From Pseudomonadota bacterium (GTDB taxonomy: Bacteria > Pseudomonadota > Gammaproteobacteria > Steroidobacterales > Steroidobacteraceae), in contig JAKAZL010000023.1 of the NCBI GenBank assembly GCA_021815925.1, forward strand, positions 1-33,736: a stretch of 33,736 nt of DNA, written 5' to 3'. Below are positions 24,987 through 33,221 of the stretch, piece after piece. Position numbers and translations under genes: made by a program. The notes below the pieces were generated by a model that saw only the letters and a program-made list of their open reading frames with translations, ran no database searches and was not told the DNA's origin. How positions within the stretch are numbered: position 1 is the first letter of the stretch; every line of letters begins with the position of its first letter.

Positions 24987-25316
24987 CTAGCTGACGATCG
25001 GCAGGCTCAGCGCCTTCCAGGCAACGATGCCGCCGGCCATGTGCGCGGCCGGCTGACCGGTCGAGCGGCGCAGTCGCGCCGCCGTCAACGAGCGACCGCC
25101 CGCGGCGCAATAGAACACCACGGCCCGAGCGCCGTCGGCCGGCAGATGCGCCGCATCGAACGTCGAGAGCGGGTACAGCAGTGCGCCGGGAATGCGCTCC
25201 CGGGCGTACTCGTCCGGCTCGCGCACGTCGATCAACAGGATCCGGCCCTCATCGAGCAGGCTCTGCACGTCCTGGGGCACATACTCGATGACCCCGTCTA
25301 TGGTGACTCTGTTCAT
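24987..25316 (-). CDS. Single-domain rhodanese-like protein
   Basis: The 109-residue protein is a single rhodanese domain: LLIDVREPDEYARERIPGALLYPLSTFD, the active-site loop CAAGGRS with C70, and the final HMAGGIVAWK. It would carry sulfur on C70 or handle thiosulfate. Of the frame's in-frame starts, the ATG at 25316 is the one that fits the domain. It lies 10 bases after the kmo stop and 4 before trmB, inside the kynurenine operon. No obvious functional tie to tryptophan breakdown is known. Confidence 0.92.
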   Translation of the reverse strand: MNRVTIDGVIEYVPQDVQSLLDEGRILLIDVREPDEYARERIPGALLYPLSTFDAAHLPADGARAVVFYCAAGGRSLTAARLRRSTGQPAAHMAGGIVAWKALSLPIVS

Positions 25317-25326
25317 TGGCGTGATT

Positions 25327-26715
25327 CTAGCCGGTCCGCGAATCGAGGTCGCGCTCCTCGAGCGCCGGCAGGCGTTCCTGCACCAGCGCGGCGACCAATG
25401 CGTAATCGATGCCGCCGTCGGCGAGCCGCTCACGATCGAGCTGCTCGAGGATCGCCGCCTGGAGCTCCCCGCGGCGCAGCGCCTCGCGATAGGGAATCTG
25501 CGGATGAAAGGTCACCATCGAGTAGCGGGGAATGAACCGCTGCGGAAATCTGCGCTCGAGCTCGAACGCCAGCTGCTGCAGGCGCGTGAAGCGGACATCG
25601 CGCACCCGTTCGCGCATTTCCTCGTAATTCTCCAGCGCCATACGCGCGATCGCCTCGGTGTCGGGACGGCGATCCAGCTCGAATTGCTCGAAAAGCGCCG
25701 CCCAATCCCCGCCGCGCTCGAGCATCTCATCGAGTCGGCTACAGTCCTCGAATGCAGCGTTCATGCCCTGGCCGTGAAACGGTACGATCGCGTGGGCGGC
25801 ATCGCCGAGCAGCAGCGCCCGGCCGCCGAGGTGCCAGCCGCGCGCGTGCACCGTGGCGAGCTGCCCTTGGGGATTGCGGCGATAGTCCGCGCAGAGTGCC
25901 TCGTGATAAGACTCGAGGTCGGGAAACTGCTCGGCGAAAAAGCGGTGCAGCGCCTGCTCCTCGCTGAGCGCGGCGAAACTCACCGGCCCCACGCGCGGCA
26001 GGAACAGAGTCAGGGTAAAGGTGCCCCCGGGATTGGGCAGCGCGATGAGCATGAACCCGCCACGCGGCCAGATGTGCAGCGCACCGGGGTCGAGGACATG
26101 CCGACCCGCAGGTCCGGCCGGCAGGGTCATCTCCTTGTAATCGTGCCCGAGCGGCTCGATGCGCACCGCGCAGACCCCGGCCTCGACGAGGCTCGAACGC
26201 ACCGCGGAACCCGCGCCGTCGGCCGCGATCAGCGTCTCACCATCGAGCACGGACGGCTCGCCCGTGCGCTCATCGACGCAGCTCAGGGCGTGGGTGCGTG
26301 GGTCGAGCCCCAGACACCGTTGGTTGAAGCGCAGTAAGACGCCGGCCCGCTCGGCGGCACCGAGCAACACCCGATTGAGCGCACCGCGCCCGATGGAGAA
26401 GTTGACCTCCTCGGGGCGCTGGCCATACGACTGCAGGGTCGACTCGCCCGAGGGCGCATGCAGCATCCGCCCACGCATCGGCAGCAGCAGCGGCGCGACG
26501 TCCGCGAACACGCCGGCGCGCTCAAGCGCCCGGATCCCGCGAGCCGAAAGCGCCAGATTGATCGAGCGGCCGCCGTCCGCCCGATCGGCACGCGGATCGC
26601 CTCGCCGCTCGAGCAGAACCACCGACACTCCGCGCCGTGCGAGCAGCACCGCGATGAGCGGCCCGGCGAGCCCCGCACCGACCACCGTGACGGAGCGCCG
26701 TATTGCGGCGCTCAT
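25327..26715 (-). CDS. kmo: Kynurenine 3-monooxygenase
   Basis: The 462-residue flavoprotein hydroxylates kynurenine to 3-hydroxykynurenine with NADPH and O2. Visible features are the FAD Rossmann motif VVGAGLAGPLIAVLLARRG (residues 10-28), the KMO-typical GRSINLALSARG, a DG motif in LIAADGAGSAVRS, the DYKEMTLPAG block, and the second FAD motif LLGDAAHAIVPFHGQGMNAAFED. Length fits the family. Together with kynU directly upstream (ATGA overlap) it yields 3-hydroxyanthranilate, the precursor for quinolinate and NAD. Tryptophan dioxygenase, formamidase and 3-hydroxyanthranilate dioxygenase are not in this window. Confidence 0.95.
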   Translation of the reverse strand: MSAAIRRSVTVVGAGLAGPLIAVLLARRGVSVVLLERRGDPRADRADGGRSINLALSARGIRALERAGVFADVAPLLLPMRGRMLHAPSGESTLQSYGQRPEEVNFSIGRGALNRVLLGAAERAGVLLRFNQRCLGLDPRTHALSCVDERTGEPSVLDGETLIAADGAGSAVRSSLVEAGVCAVRIEPLGHDYKEMTLPAGPAGRHVLDPGALHIWPRGGFMLIALPNPGGTFTLTLFLPRVGPVSFAALSEEQALHRFFAEQFPDLESYHEALCADYRRNPQGQLATVHARGWHLGGRALLLGDAAHAIVPFHGQGMNAAFEDCSRLDEMLERGGDWAALFEQFELDRRPDTEAIARMALENYEEMRERVRDVRFTRLQQLAFELERRFPQRFIPRYSMVTFHPQIPYREALRRGELQAAILEQLDRERLADGGIDYALVAALVQERLPALEERDLDSRTG

Positions 26716-27983
26716 ACCGTGCGCAGCGCCTCCTCGAGGCGCATCACGAAGTGAAAGACGTCGGCATAGGCGTTGTACAGCGGAGCGGCGGACGCGCGAA
26801 TGATGTCCGGCTCGCGCCAGTCGCAGATCGCGCCCTGAGCGTTGAGCCAGCGGAAGATCCTCCGAGCCCGCCCGGGATCAGCGCCGATGCGCAGCGAGAG
26901 CTGCGCGCCGCGCGCCGCGATCGAGTGCGGCGTGATGACGCGCACCTCGGGCAGGCGCGCCTCGAGAAGCTGCGCGAAGAAATCGGTGAGCGCGATCGAC
27001 TTTTCGCGCAGCCGCTGCACTCCGGCCTCGCGGAACAGGGCGAGCGAGGCGATCAACGGCGCGGCTCCGAGCACCGACTGGTTGCTCAGCTGGAACCCCG
27101 CCGCGCCCCGGGCGGCCCTGAACGCCTGCGGCATCTGGAATCGCGTGGCGAGCTCGTGCCCCCACCAGCCGGCGAGCCGCGGCCGATCGCTCAGCTGGTG
27201 CCGCCGGTGCACGAAGCAGCCCCCAGTGGCACCCGGACCGGCATTGAGATACTTGTAGCTGCACCAGACGGCAAAGTCGGCATCGAGTTCCCGCAGCGGA
27301 TAGGGCATGTTGCCCGCCGAGTGCGCCAGGTCGAAGCCCACGATCGCACCGGCGCCGTGCGCCGCGCGTGCGATGCGCGCCAGGTCGAACGACTGCCCCG
27401 TCAGATATTGCACGCCGGGCCAGAGCACCAGCGCAATCTGTTCCCCGCGCGCCCCGAGCAGCGACTCGAGGTCTTCCTCGCGCACGCAATCCTCGCCGGG
27501 CCGGGGCGACAGCTCGATCAATGCCTCGCCGGGGTCGACCCCGTGCCATTGCAGGTGGGTGGCGGCCGCATACCGGTCGGACGGAAAGGCGCCGGCCTCG
27601 ATGAGGATGCAGCGCCGCCCGCCCGCAGGACGGTAGAAGCTCGCCAGCATCAACTGCAGATTGACGCTGAGTGAGTTCATGATCGCGATCTCCTCGGCCT
27701 GAGCACCGAGCAGTTCGGCGGTCGGTCCGGCGAGCGCGTCGTGGTAGGTGATCCAGGGTCGGCGCGCGTGCTCGTGGCCGAGCACGGCGAGCTGCTCCCA
27801 GTCCTCGAGCGCTGCGCAGACTTCGTCGCGGGCGGCGAGCGGCATCGGCCCCAGGGAGTGCCCGCCGAGGTAGATCGACGGCTCGCCCGACCGCGTGCGG
27901 GGTAAGGCGAAACGGCTGCGCAGCGCGCGCAGAGGATCGGCGGCGTCGCGCTCGAGTGCGTCCGTGAGGGTTGCGGACTTCAC
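26712..27983 (-). CDS. kynU: Kynureninase
   Basis: The 423-residue PLP enzyme cleaves kynurenine or 3-hydroxykynurenine to anthranilate or 3-hydroxyanthranilate plus alanine. The family pattern is clear: YLGGHSLGPMP at about residues 38-48, the central GFDLAHSAGN, the PLP lysine K244 in CSYKYLNAGPGATGG, and WWGHELATRFQMP following. Length is normal. The start is GTG, overlapping the emrB-like stop by four bases. The stop overlaps kmo by four bases. Order and overlap make a single transcript with both the pump and kmo very likely. Confidence 0.95.
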   Translation of the reverse strand: MKSATLTDALERDAADPLRALRSRFALPRTRSGEPSIYLGGHSLGPMPLAARDEVCAALEDWEQLAVLGHEHARRPWITYHDALAGPTAELLGAQAEEIAIMNSLSVNLQLMLASFYRPAGGRRCILIEAGAFPSDRYAAATHLQWHGVDPGEALIELSPRPGEDCVREEDLESLLGARGEQIALVLWPGVQYLTGQSFDLARIARAAHGAGAIVGFDLAHSAGNMPYPLRELDADFAVWCSYKYLNAGPGATGGCFVHRRHQLSDRPRLAGWWGHELATRFQMPQAFRAARGAAGFQLSNQSVLGAAPLIASLALFREAGVQRLREKSIALTDFFAQLLEARLPEVRVITPHSIAARGAQLSLRIGADPGRARRIFRWLNAQGAICDWREPDIIRASAAPLYNAYADVFHFVMRLEEALRTV

Positions 27984-29617
27984 GCGACCTCGCCCGCCGG
28001 CGCTGCGCGGTGTCGATGATCGGTAGGGCCCCGCTTCAGTAGCAGCAGAATGGGCGCGACCACCACCACGAACAGCATCAGCGCCCAGAACACGTCATCG
28101 AAGGACATCATCAGCGCCTGGCGCTGCATGAGCGCGTAAATCTGGCCGATCGCCATGTGCGCCGCTGCCGCCGGCGGCACGCCATGCGCCGTAAAGGCGT
28201 GCGCGAGCGAGTGGACGGTATGCTCGAAGGCCGGGTTCAGCGGCTGCAGCCGCCCCACCAGGCGCGCCTGGTGGAACTGCTCGCGGCGCGCGAGCAGCGC
28301 CTGGACCATGGCAATGCCGATGCTGCCGCCGAGATTGCGCGCCACGGCGATCATGGCGGCGGCATTGCCGGTGCGATCCCCCGGCACGCCGACGTAGGCG
28401 GCGCTCATCAGCGGCACGAACAGGAACGGGATTCCGCCGGACTGCCAGGCACGGGCGTAGGCGATGTGATCGAAGGTCACCGTCACGCTGAAGCGCGACA
28501 TCATCCACAGCGACACGGAGATGACCGCCAGCGCTCCGAGCATGAGGAATCGCGGCTGAATGCGTCCGGTCAGAACGCCCGCGAGCGGCATGGTCACCAT
28601 GGTGATCATGCCGCCGAGCGTGAGTGCAAGACCGGCCTCCGTCGCGGTATAGCCGAGCACCTGCTGGGCGAACTGCGGGACGAACTGGGTCGTGCCGAAC
28701 AGGATCACCCCGATCACCATGATGATGAGCGTTCCAACCGCGAAATTACGATGTCGGAACAGGCGCATCTCGAGCAGCGGCTCGCGCGCGATGAGTTCCC
28801 ATACCACGAAACCGATGATGCAGACCGCGGAGATCACGGCCGCCGCTCGGATCAGTGGATCGGCGAACCAGTCATCCTGAACGCCGCGGTCGGTCATCAC
28901 TTCCAGGAAACCCAGTCCGAGCGCAATGAGCAGCGCACCGGGCAGATCGAAGCGGATGCCGCGCGCCCAGCGCGCGCGCCGCTCCGTCACGAGCAGCGGA
29001 GGCTCATCGACGAACGCCTCCACCAGCGTGAGCGAGAGCAATCCGATCGGAACGTTGATGAGAAAGATCCAGTGCCACGAGTACTGGTCGGTGATCCAAC
29101 CGCCGAGCAGCGGACCGAGCATTGGCGCCAGAATGACCGTGAACCCGTACACCGCCATCGCCTTGCCGCGCGAGGCCGGTGGAAACGTATCGATGAGCAT
29201 CGCCTGCGTGACCGGCGCAAGTCCTCCGCCGCCGATGCCCTGGGCGATGCGCGCCACGATCAGGAAGGTCAACGAGGGGGCGAGTCCGCAGCACAGCGAG
29301 GCAATGGTGAACAACGCAACGCTGGTCATGTAATAGCGCTTGCGGCCGAACACGCCGGACAGCCAGCTGCTCATCGGCACGACCACCGCGTTGGCGATCA
29401 GGTAGCTGGTCAGCACCCAGGTCGACTGGTCGTAGCTCGCCGCCATGGATCCGGCGATGTGCAGCAGCGACACGTTGGCGATGGCGGTGTCGAGCACCTC
29501 CATGAACGCAGAAATCGAGATGATCGTGGCGATCAGCCAGGGACTGTGGCTGCCGGCGGCCGAGCGAGCCGGCGTCCAGAGGTGCTCGGCTGGGCCCCCT
29601 CGGCCTGGCGCGGGCAT
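27980..29617 (-). CDS. EmrB/QacA-type MFS drug transporter (DHA2, 14 TM)
   Basis: The 545-residue permease has about 14 membrane segments. It shows the DHA2 motifs: motif D1-like FMEVLDTAIANVSLLHIAG, motif A in SGVFGRKRYY, and motif C in GFTVILAPMLGPLLGGWITDQYSWHWIFLINVPIG (in part). It would form a tripartite pump with the HlyD-like adaptor one base upstream. The start is the ATG at 29617; upstream codons in frame are shadow of the adaptor gene. Its stop overlaps kynU, which is an unusual neighbour for an Emr pump. Export of a kynurenine metabolite or an anthranilate-derived product is therefore a reasonable hypothesis. Confidence 0.9.
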   Translation of the reverse strand: MPAPGRGGPAEHLWTPARSAAGSHSPWLIATIISISAFMEVLDTAIANVSLLHIAGSMAASYDQSTWVLTSYLIANAVVVPMSSWLSGVFGRKRYYMTSVALFTIASLCCGLAPSLTFLIVARIAQGIGGGGLAPVTQAMLIDTFPPASRGKAMAVYGFTVILAPMLGPLLGGWITDQYSWHWIFLINVPIGLLSLTLVEAFVDEPPLLVTERRARWARGIRFDLPGALLIALGLGFLEVMTDRGVQDDWFADPLIRAAAVISAVCIIGFVVWELIAREPLLEMRLFRHRNFAVGTLIIMVIGVILFGTTQFVPQFAQQVLGYTATEAGLALTLGGMITMVTMPLAGVLTGRIQPRFLMLGALAVISVSLWMMSRFSVTVTFDHIAYARAWQSGGIPFLFVPLMSAAYVGVPGDRTGNAAAMIAVARNLGGSIGIAMVQALLARREQFHQARLVGRLQPLNPAFEHTVHSLAHAFTAHGVPPAAAAHMAIGQIYALMQRQALMMSFDDVFWALMLFVVVVAPILLLLKRGPTDHRHRAAPAGEVA

Positions 29618-29618
29618 G

Positions 29619-30797
29619 TCACTCGATCCTGATCTTCGGCTCGACCGACATGCCCGGACCGAGCACGCAGTCGCGCGGCAAGGCGTCGAACAGGATCCGC
29701 ACCGGAACCCGTTGCACGATCTTGACGTAGTTGCCCGTCGCGTTCTGCGGCGGCAGGAGATCGAACGCCTCGCCGGAGCCACGCTGGATCGATTGCACGT
29801 GTCCTTTCGCGTCGGCACCCGGACAGGCGTCGATCTTAATGCTGACGTGTTCGCCCGGGTGGATGACGTTCAGGTCCGTTTCCTTGAAGTTGGCCGTGAC
29901 CCAGAGCCTGAGCGGCACGATCGCCATCAGCTGCTGGCCGGGTGTGATGTAGTTGCCGACCGCGACCGATTTCTGCGTCACGTGCCCGGTGCGAGCCGCC
30001 GCGACGGTCGTGTATTGCAGGTTCAAGCGCGCCGCCTTCACCTCGGCGCGCGCGCTCGCGACCCGGGCAGCGGCCCCGGCCAGCGCCGCCTGCGCGACTT
30101 TAATCTGTGCGCCGGCACCGATCACCCGCTGGTGCGCCGCGAGCGCCTCGGCGCTCGCACTGCGGGCGGCGGTGAGCACCTGGTCCATCTGCGTGCGGGC
30201 GACCGCGCGGGCGTTGCGCTTGTGCAGGAAGCGATAGCGCTGCAGGTCCGCGGCGGCGTTGGCGGCCTGTGCACGCGTGCTCGCATAAGTGGCGATTGCC
30301 TGGTGCAACGCGGCTTGCGCAACAGCGATATTGGCCTGCGCCTCGCTGAGCCCGGTCTTCGCCAGCCGCTCGGCGGCGAGAGCCTGCTGCAGCGCGACCC
30401 GATACGGTGTCGGATCGATCCGGGCGACGACGGTGCCGGCGGAAACCCGCTGATTGTCGGTCACGGGCACGGCGATGACCTGCCCGGGCACGCGCGCCGA
30501 GACCGCCAGAACTTGCGTATCGATGAATGCATCGTCGGTGCTGACGAAGTGGCTCTCGTACCACCAGCCGAACAGGGCCACGATCACGATGGCCACCAGC
30601 AGTGCCACTGCGGCGACGGTGAGTACGGCGCGTCCGCGCTGAGGCGGTGCGGGTGACATGGCCGCCTGAGCACCTGCGCCCGCTGGGGGTGCCGGTGCGT
30701 CGTTCGGGGTCGGAGCATCGGGCCGCGCGTCGCGCCCCGGAGGGGAGGTCGTCGAATCCATGGCGTTACAGCCTATCTTACGGTTCAGCGCGGCCAT
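29619..30797 (-). CDS. EmrA/HlyD-type membrane fusion protein
   Basis: The 392-residue adaptor has a Pro/Ala-rich cytoplasmic tail, one membrane helix at about residues 58-77 (LTVAAVALLVAIVIVALFGWW), and the EmrA block YESHFVSTDDAFIDTQVLAVSARVPGQV. A lipoyl half with VTDNQRVSAGTVVARIDPTPY, a long coiled-coil hairpin rich in Ala and Gln (about 140-240), and the second half with TTVAAARTGHVTQKSVAVGNYITPGQQL follow. It couples the MFS pump to an outer-membrane channel. A second ATG at 30761 is an alternative start. It is the first gene of the six-gene leftward operon, with weak promoter elements TTTCCG and TAAAGT 17 bases apart at 30862-30834 on this strand. Confidence 0.9.
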   Translation of the reverse strand: MAALNRKIGCNAMDSTTSPPGRDARPDAPTPNDAPAPPAGAGAQAAMSPAPPQRGRAVLTVAAVALLVAIVIVALFGWWYESHFVSTDDAFIDTQVLAVSARVPGQVIAVPVTDNQRVSAGTVVARIDPTPYRVALQQALAAERLAKTGLSEAQANIAVAQAALHQAIATYASTRAQAANAAADLQRYRFLHKRNARAVARTQMDQVLTAARSASAEALAAHQRVIGAGAQIKVAQAALAGAAARVASARAEVKAARLNLQYTTVAAARTGHVTQKSVAVGNYITPGQQLMAIVPLRLWVTANFKETDLNVIHPGEHVSIKIDACPGADAKGHVQSIQRGSGEAFDLLPPQNATGNYVKIVQRVPVRILFDALPRDCVLGPGMSVEPKIRIE

Positions 30798-30833
30798 TTG
30801 CGCCCCCCGCGGGGCGACGCTGGATAATTCTTG

Positions 30834-30850
30834 ACTTTACGACGCAGAGT
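30834..30850 (+). promoter_or_regulatory. 17-bp imperfect dyad flanked by TTGAC repeats, candidate operator
   Basis: ACTTTACGACGCAGAGT is a 17-base dyad with 6 of 8 matching half-site positions. CTTGAC occurs at 30830-30835 and again at 30852-30857, 22 bases apart (two helical turns). The dyad lies just upstream of the -35 of the rightward promoter and covers the -10 of the weaker leftward one. The winged-helix regulator encoded at 31524 is the natural candidate binder. Confidence 0.4.
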
Positions 30851-30852
30851 AC

Positions 30853-30881
30853 TTGACGGAAATGCTGAAGCCCCCTAGAGT
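30853..30881 (+). promoter_or_regulatory. Sigma70-type promoter of the uppS-like operon
   Basis: TTGACG (30853-30858) and TAGAGT (30876-30881) are separated by exactly 17 bases, a near-consensus housekeeping promoter. Transcription would begin near 30888, giving a leader of about 28 bases before the ATG at 30916, or 52 before the alternative at 30940. Confidence 0.65.
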
Positions 30882-30915
30882 GCGGCGCACATCAGTTTGC
30901 AGCCGGACTTCTCCG

Positions 30916-31527
30916 ATGCGATCGAACACGCCGGTGGCCATGGACAGCCACGCGCTCGGAACTTTGAACTACATTCGCGCCTCGATCGAGGCCGCGGGTG
31001 CCTTCGCCGTGCCCGGCACCGCCGGCATCGCCATGGGCATGGTGGGACTCGCCGCTGCAGGGCTGGCCTACCTGCCGGCGCTCGGCGCGTACTGGCTGCT
31101 GATCTGGCTGATCGCGAGCGTCCTCGCAGCGGGGCTCGGGATCGTGCTGGTCGCGCGCCATCGGACGGGCGCCGGCCTGCCGTTGTACCGCGGACCGGCG
31201 CGCCGTTTCGTGCTCTGTCTCGGTCCGGCACTGCTCGCCGGCGTGGTGCTCACCGTCGTGCTTTATCACGCAGATCAGGCGCAGTTGATTCCCGGCACGT
31301 GGCTGCTGCTTTACGGCAGCGCCGTGCTGTCGGCCACTCTGCTCACCGCACCGGTGATGATGCGTCTGATCGGCACCATGGGGGCGTTGTTCGTGCTGCT
31401 CGGCGTGATCGCCTACGCGGCGGCCCCGGGCTGGCGCAACCTGCTGCTTGGTAGTGGCTTCGGCCTGCTGCACCTGGTGTTCGGCCTGCTGATCCGGCGT
31501 CTGGATGCCACGGGGGTCGAGGCATGA
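30916..31527 (+). CDS. Hypothetical six-TM membrane protein
   Basis: The 203-residue protein has a short N-terminus with DSHALGTLNYIRASIEAAGAFAVPGTAGIAMG, then about six hydrophobic segments (about residues 36-54, 58-78, 95-116, 126-145, 147-165 and 172-192) with short loops. The last loop ends RRLDATGVEA. It resembles a conserved but unnamed family that sits directly before a winged-helix regulator in gammaproteobacteria; I recognise the arrangement but not a function. A start at 30940 (MDSHALG) is equally possible. Overlap with the regulator gene (ATGA at 31524) suggests the two proteins work together, perhaps as sensor and regulator. Confidence 0.7.
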   Translation: MRSNTPVAMDSHALGTLNYIRASIEAAGAFAVPGTAGIAMGMVGLAAAGLAYLPALGAYWLLIWLIASVLAAGLGIVLVARHRTGAGLPLYRGPARRFVLCLGPALLAGVVLTVVLYHADQAQLIPGTWLLLYGSAVLSATLLTAPVMMRLIGTMGALFVLLGVIAYAAAPGWRNLLLGSGFGLLHLVFGLLIRRLDATGVEA

Positions 31528-31901
31528 AGCCCAGTACCCGCCGGCAGGAGACCCCAATTCGCGCGCCGACGACCGAGAAGAGCGCCCCGCAGCCGGCGAG
31601 TACCGCGGACACGAAATTCGACCGGCTGGTTTACGAGCGCGTGCGGCTCGGCATCATGAGCGCCCTGGCGGTGAACGAGCCGCTGACCTTCAACGAGCTG
31701 AAGGCGCTGTTCGATGTCAGCGATGGCAATCTGAGCGCGCACGCCCGCAAGCTCGAGGAGGCCGGATACATCGAATGTGCCAAATCGTTCGCGGGACGTC
31801 GGCCGAAATCCGAGTACCGTCTCACGCCGGCTGGACGCCAGGCGCTGTACCGTTACCTCGATCACATCGAGGCGGTCATTAAAGCCACACGACGCTCATG
31901 A
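31524..31901 (+). CDS. Winged-helix transcriptional regulator
   Basis: The 125-residue protein has a flexible N-terminus (about 1-30) and a winged-helix domain (about 31-115). RLGIMSALAVNEPLTFNELKALFDVSDGNLSAHARKLEEAGYI forms helices 1-3 with the recognition helix at DGNLSAHARKLEE, and KSFAGRRPKSEYRLTPAGRQAL forms the wing and last helix. This is the HTH_34/MarR-ArsR-like group of small regulators. It has no metal-binding cysteine motif. It is the middle gene of a tightly coupled three-gene operon and probably regulates that operon, through the dyad at 30834-30850 (inference). Confidence 0.88.
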   Translation: MKPSTRRQETPIRAPTTEKSAPQPASTADTKFDRLVYERVRLGIMSALAVNEPLTFNELKALFDVSDGNLSAHARKLEEAGYIECAKSFAGRRPKSEYRLTPAGRQALYRYLDHIEAVIKATRRS

Positions 31902-32605
31902 GCGCTGCGGGGAATTTTCACGTCGCCATCATCATGGATGGCAACGGCCGATGGGCGCAGCGGCGCGGCATGCCGCGCAGCGCCGGGCATGCGCAGGGCG
32001 CCAAGTCCGTCCGCCGCGTCGTGGAAGCGAGCGTACGGGCCGGAGTGCGCACACTCACGCTGTACGCATTTTCCGCGGACAACTGGGGCCGGCCGAGCCC
32101 CGAGGTCGACGCACTTCTGCGCCTGCTGCAGTGTTACCTCGCCAGCGAGACGCGGCGCTGCCTGCGCAATTCGGTACGCATCAACGTCATCGGCAGGCGT
32201 GATCGCCTGCCGGCAAGCCTGGTGCGCGCGATCGAGCAAAGCGAGCGCGCGACGGCGCACTGCACGCGCATGCGACTGCGGATCGCAGTGGATTATTCCT
32301 CCAAGCACAGCATCGTAGAGGCGGCGCGCCGCGCCGCGAGCGGCGGACTGTCGGCACAAAGTTTCGAATCATTGCTTGCGGAAGTCGACCACTCGGTTGC
32401 AGAGGTCGGCCCGGTGGATCTGCTCATCCGCACCGGCGGCGAGCAGCGCCTTTCGGACTTCCTGCTCTGGGACTGCGCTTACGCGGAATTGTATTTTACG
32501 GATGCGCTGTGGCCGGATTTCGGAGAAGCCGGCCTGCACGCTGCTTTAGAGGACTTCTCGAACCGCCATCGTCGCTTCGGCAAGGTGCTGGCCGAGACGG
32601 CCTGA
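31898..32605 (+). CDS. Cis-prenyltransferase (UppS-like, undecaprenyl diphosphate synthase family)
   Basis: The 235-residue enzyme has all main motifs of cis-prenyltransferases: IIMDGNGRWAQRRG with the catalytic D14, a GHAQGAKSVRRVV segment, TLYAFSADNWGRP (usual form FSSENW), and the C-terminal RTGGEQRLSDFLLWDCAYAELYFTDALWPDF (in part). It would condense isopentenyl diphosphate onto an allylic starter to give a cis-polyprenyl diphosphate. The usual uppS lies with frr, cdsA and dxr; here it is in a regulated operon behind a membrane protein and a winged-helix regulator. It is therefore probably a second, specialised enzyme. The start overlaps the regulator stop (ATGA). It converges with the LOG gene 10 bases on. 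Confidence 0.92.
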   Translation: MSAAGNFHVAIIMDGNGRWAQRRGMPRSAGHAQGAKSVRRVVEASVRAGVRTLTLYAFSADNWGRPSPEVDALLRLLQCYLASETRRCLRNSVRINVIGRRDRLPASLVRAIEQSERATAHCTRMRLRIAVDYSSKHSIVEAARRAASGGLSAQSFESLLAEVDHSVAEVGPVDLLIRTGGEQRLSDFLLWDCAYAELYFTDALWPDFGEAGLHAALEDFSNRHRRFGKVLAETA

Positions 32606-32615
32606 CCAAGCCGAG

Positions 32616-33221
32616 CTAGATGGCCGCGAAATCGCGCGCCGCGGCCGTCCATTCCGGCGCACTCTCCAGCGCCGCAGGAACCTGCTCGGGCTGCTCGACG
32701 ATCTGCCACATGCCCAGATGTCGCTCGTCCATGAAGCGCTCACGCACGGACGCCTCAAGCACCGAGCGCAACGGCTCGAAGTAGCGACGGGTGTTCACCA
32801 GCACGATGGGTCCGAGAAAAAGCCCAAGCCGCTTCAGCGTCACTGCTTCAAACAGCTCTTCCAGGGTTCCGCTGCCCCCCGGCAGCGCGATGGCAGCCTG
32901 GGCTCCCGTGAGCATCAGGTGCTTGCGTGTGCGCATGTCCTCGACGAGCTTCAGTTCCGTAAGCCCCCGATGACCCCATTCGAGGTCCGCCATGAAGCGT
33001 GGCAGGATGCCGACCACGCGCCCTCCCCGGTGGAGCGCGCCGTCGGCCAAGGCCCCCATGGAGCCCACCGCGCCGCCTCCGTACACGATGGCGATGCCCT
33101 GTTCCGCCAGGACTTCGCCCAGCCGATATGCAGCATGCCGATACTCCGGATGAGCGCTGCGGCTTGAGGCGCAGTAGACGCACACCGATCGATCGAACCG
33201 GCGTTCCGGGCTGACGCTCAC
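32616..33221 (-). CDS. LOG family protein (TIGR00730, nucleoside-5'-monophosphate phosphoribohydrolase)
   Basis: The 201-residue protein has the LOG pattern: VCVYCASSRSAHPEY at the N-terminus, IVYGGGAVGSMGALADGAL (about 45-62), the MRTRKHLM block with R98, and the diagnostic PGGSGTLEE at 114-122. Plant and many bacterial LOG enzymes release cytokinin bases from their 5'-monophosphates; in free-living bacteria the physiological substrate may be AMP or another nucleotide. The start is GTG at 33221, with AAAGGAG 11 bases upstream, a rather long spacing. The gene stands alone. Confidence 0.92.
   Translation of the reverse strand: MSVSPERRFDRSVCVYCASSRSAHPEYRHAAYRLGEVLAEQGIAIVYGGGAVGSMGALADGALHRGGRVVGILPRFMADLEWGHRGLTELKLVEDMRTRKHLMLTGAQAAIALPGGSGTLEELFEAVTLKRLGLFLGPIVLVNTRRYFEPLRSVLEASVRERFMDERHLGMWQIVEQPEQVPAALESAPEWTAAARDFAAI

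Noticed and set aside
25192-26337. 381-codon plus-strand open frame.
   Set aside because: Antisense to kmo; the enzyme motifs are on the minus strand.
28157-29632. 491-codon plus-strand open frame.
   Set aside because: Antisense shadow of the emrB-like gene; composition is His/Arg/Asp-rich with no domain.
30831-30859. TTGACT at 30831 as a second -35 element.
   Set aside because: No acceptable -10 at 16-18 bases downstream; treated only as part of the direct repeat.
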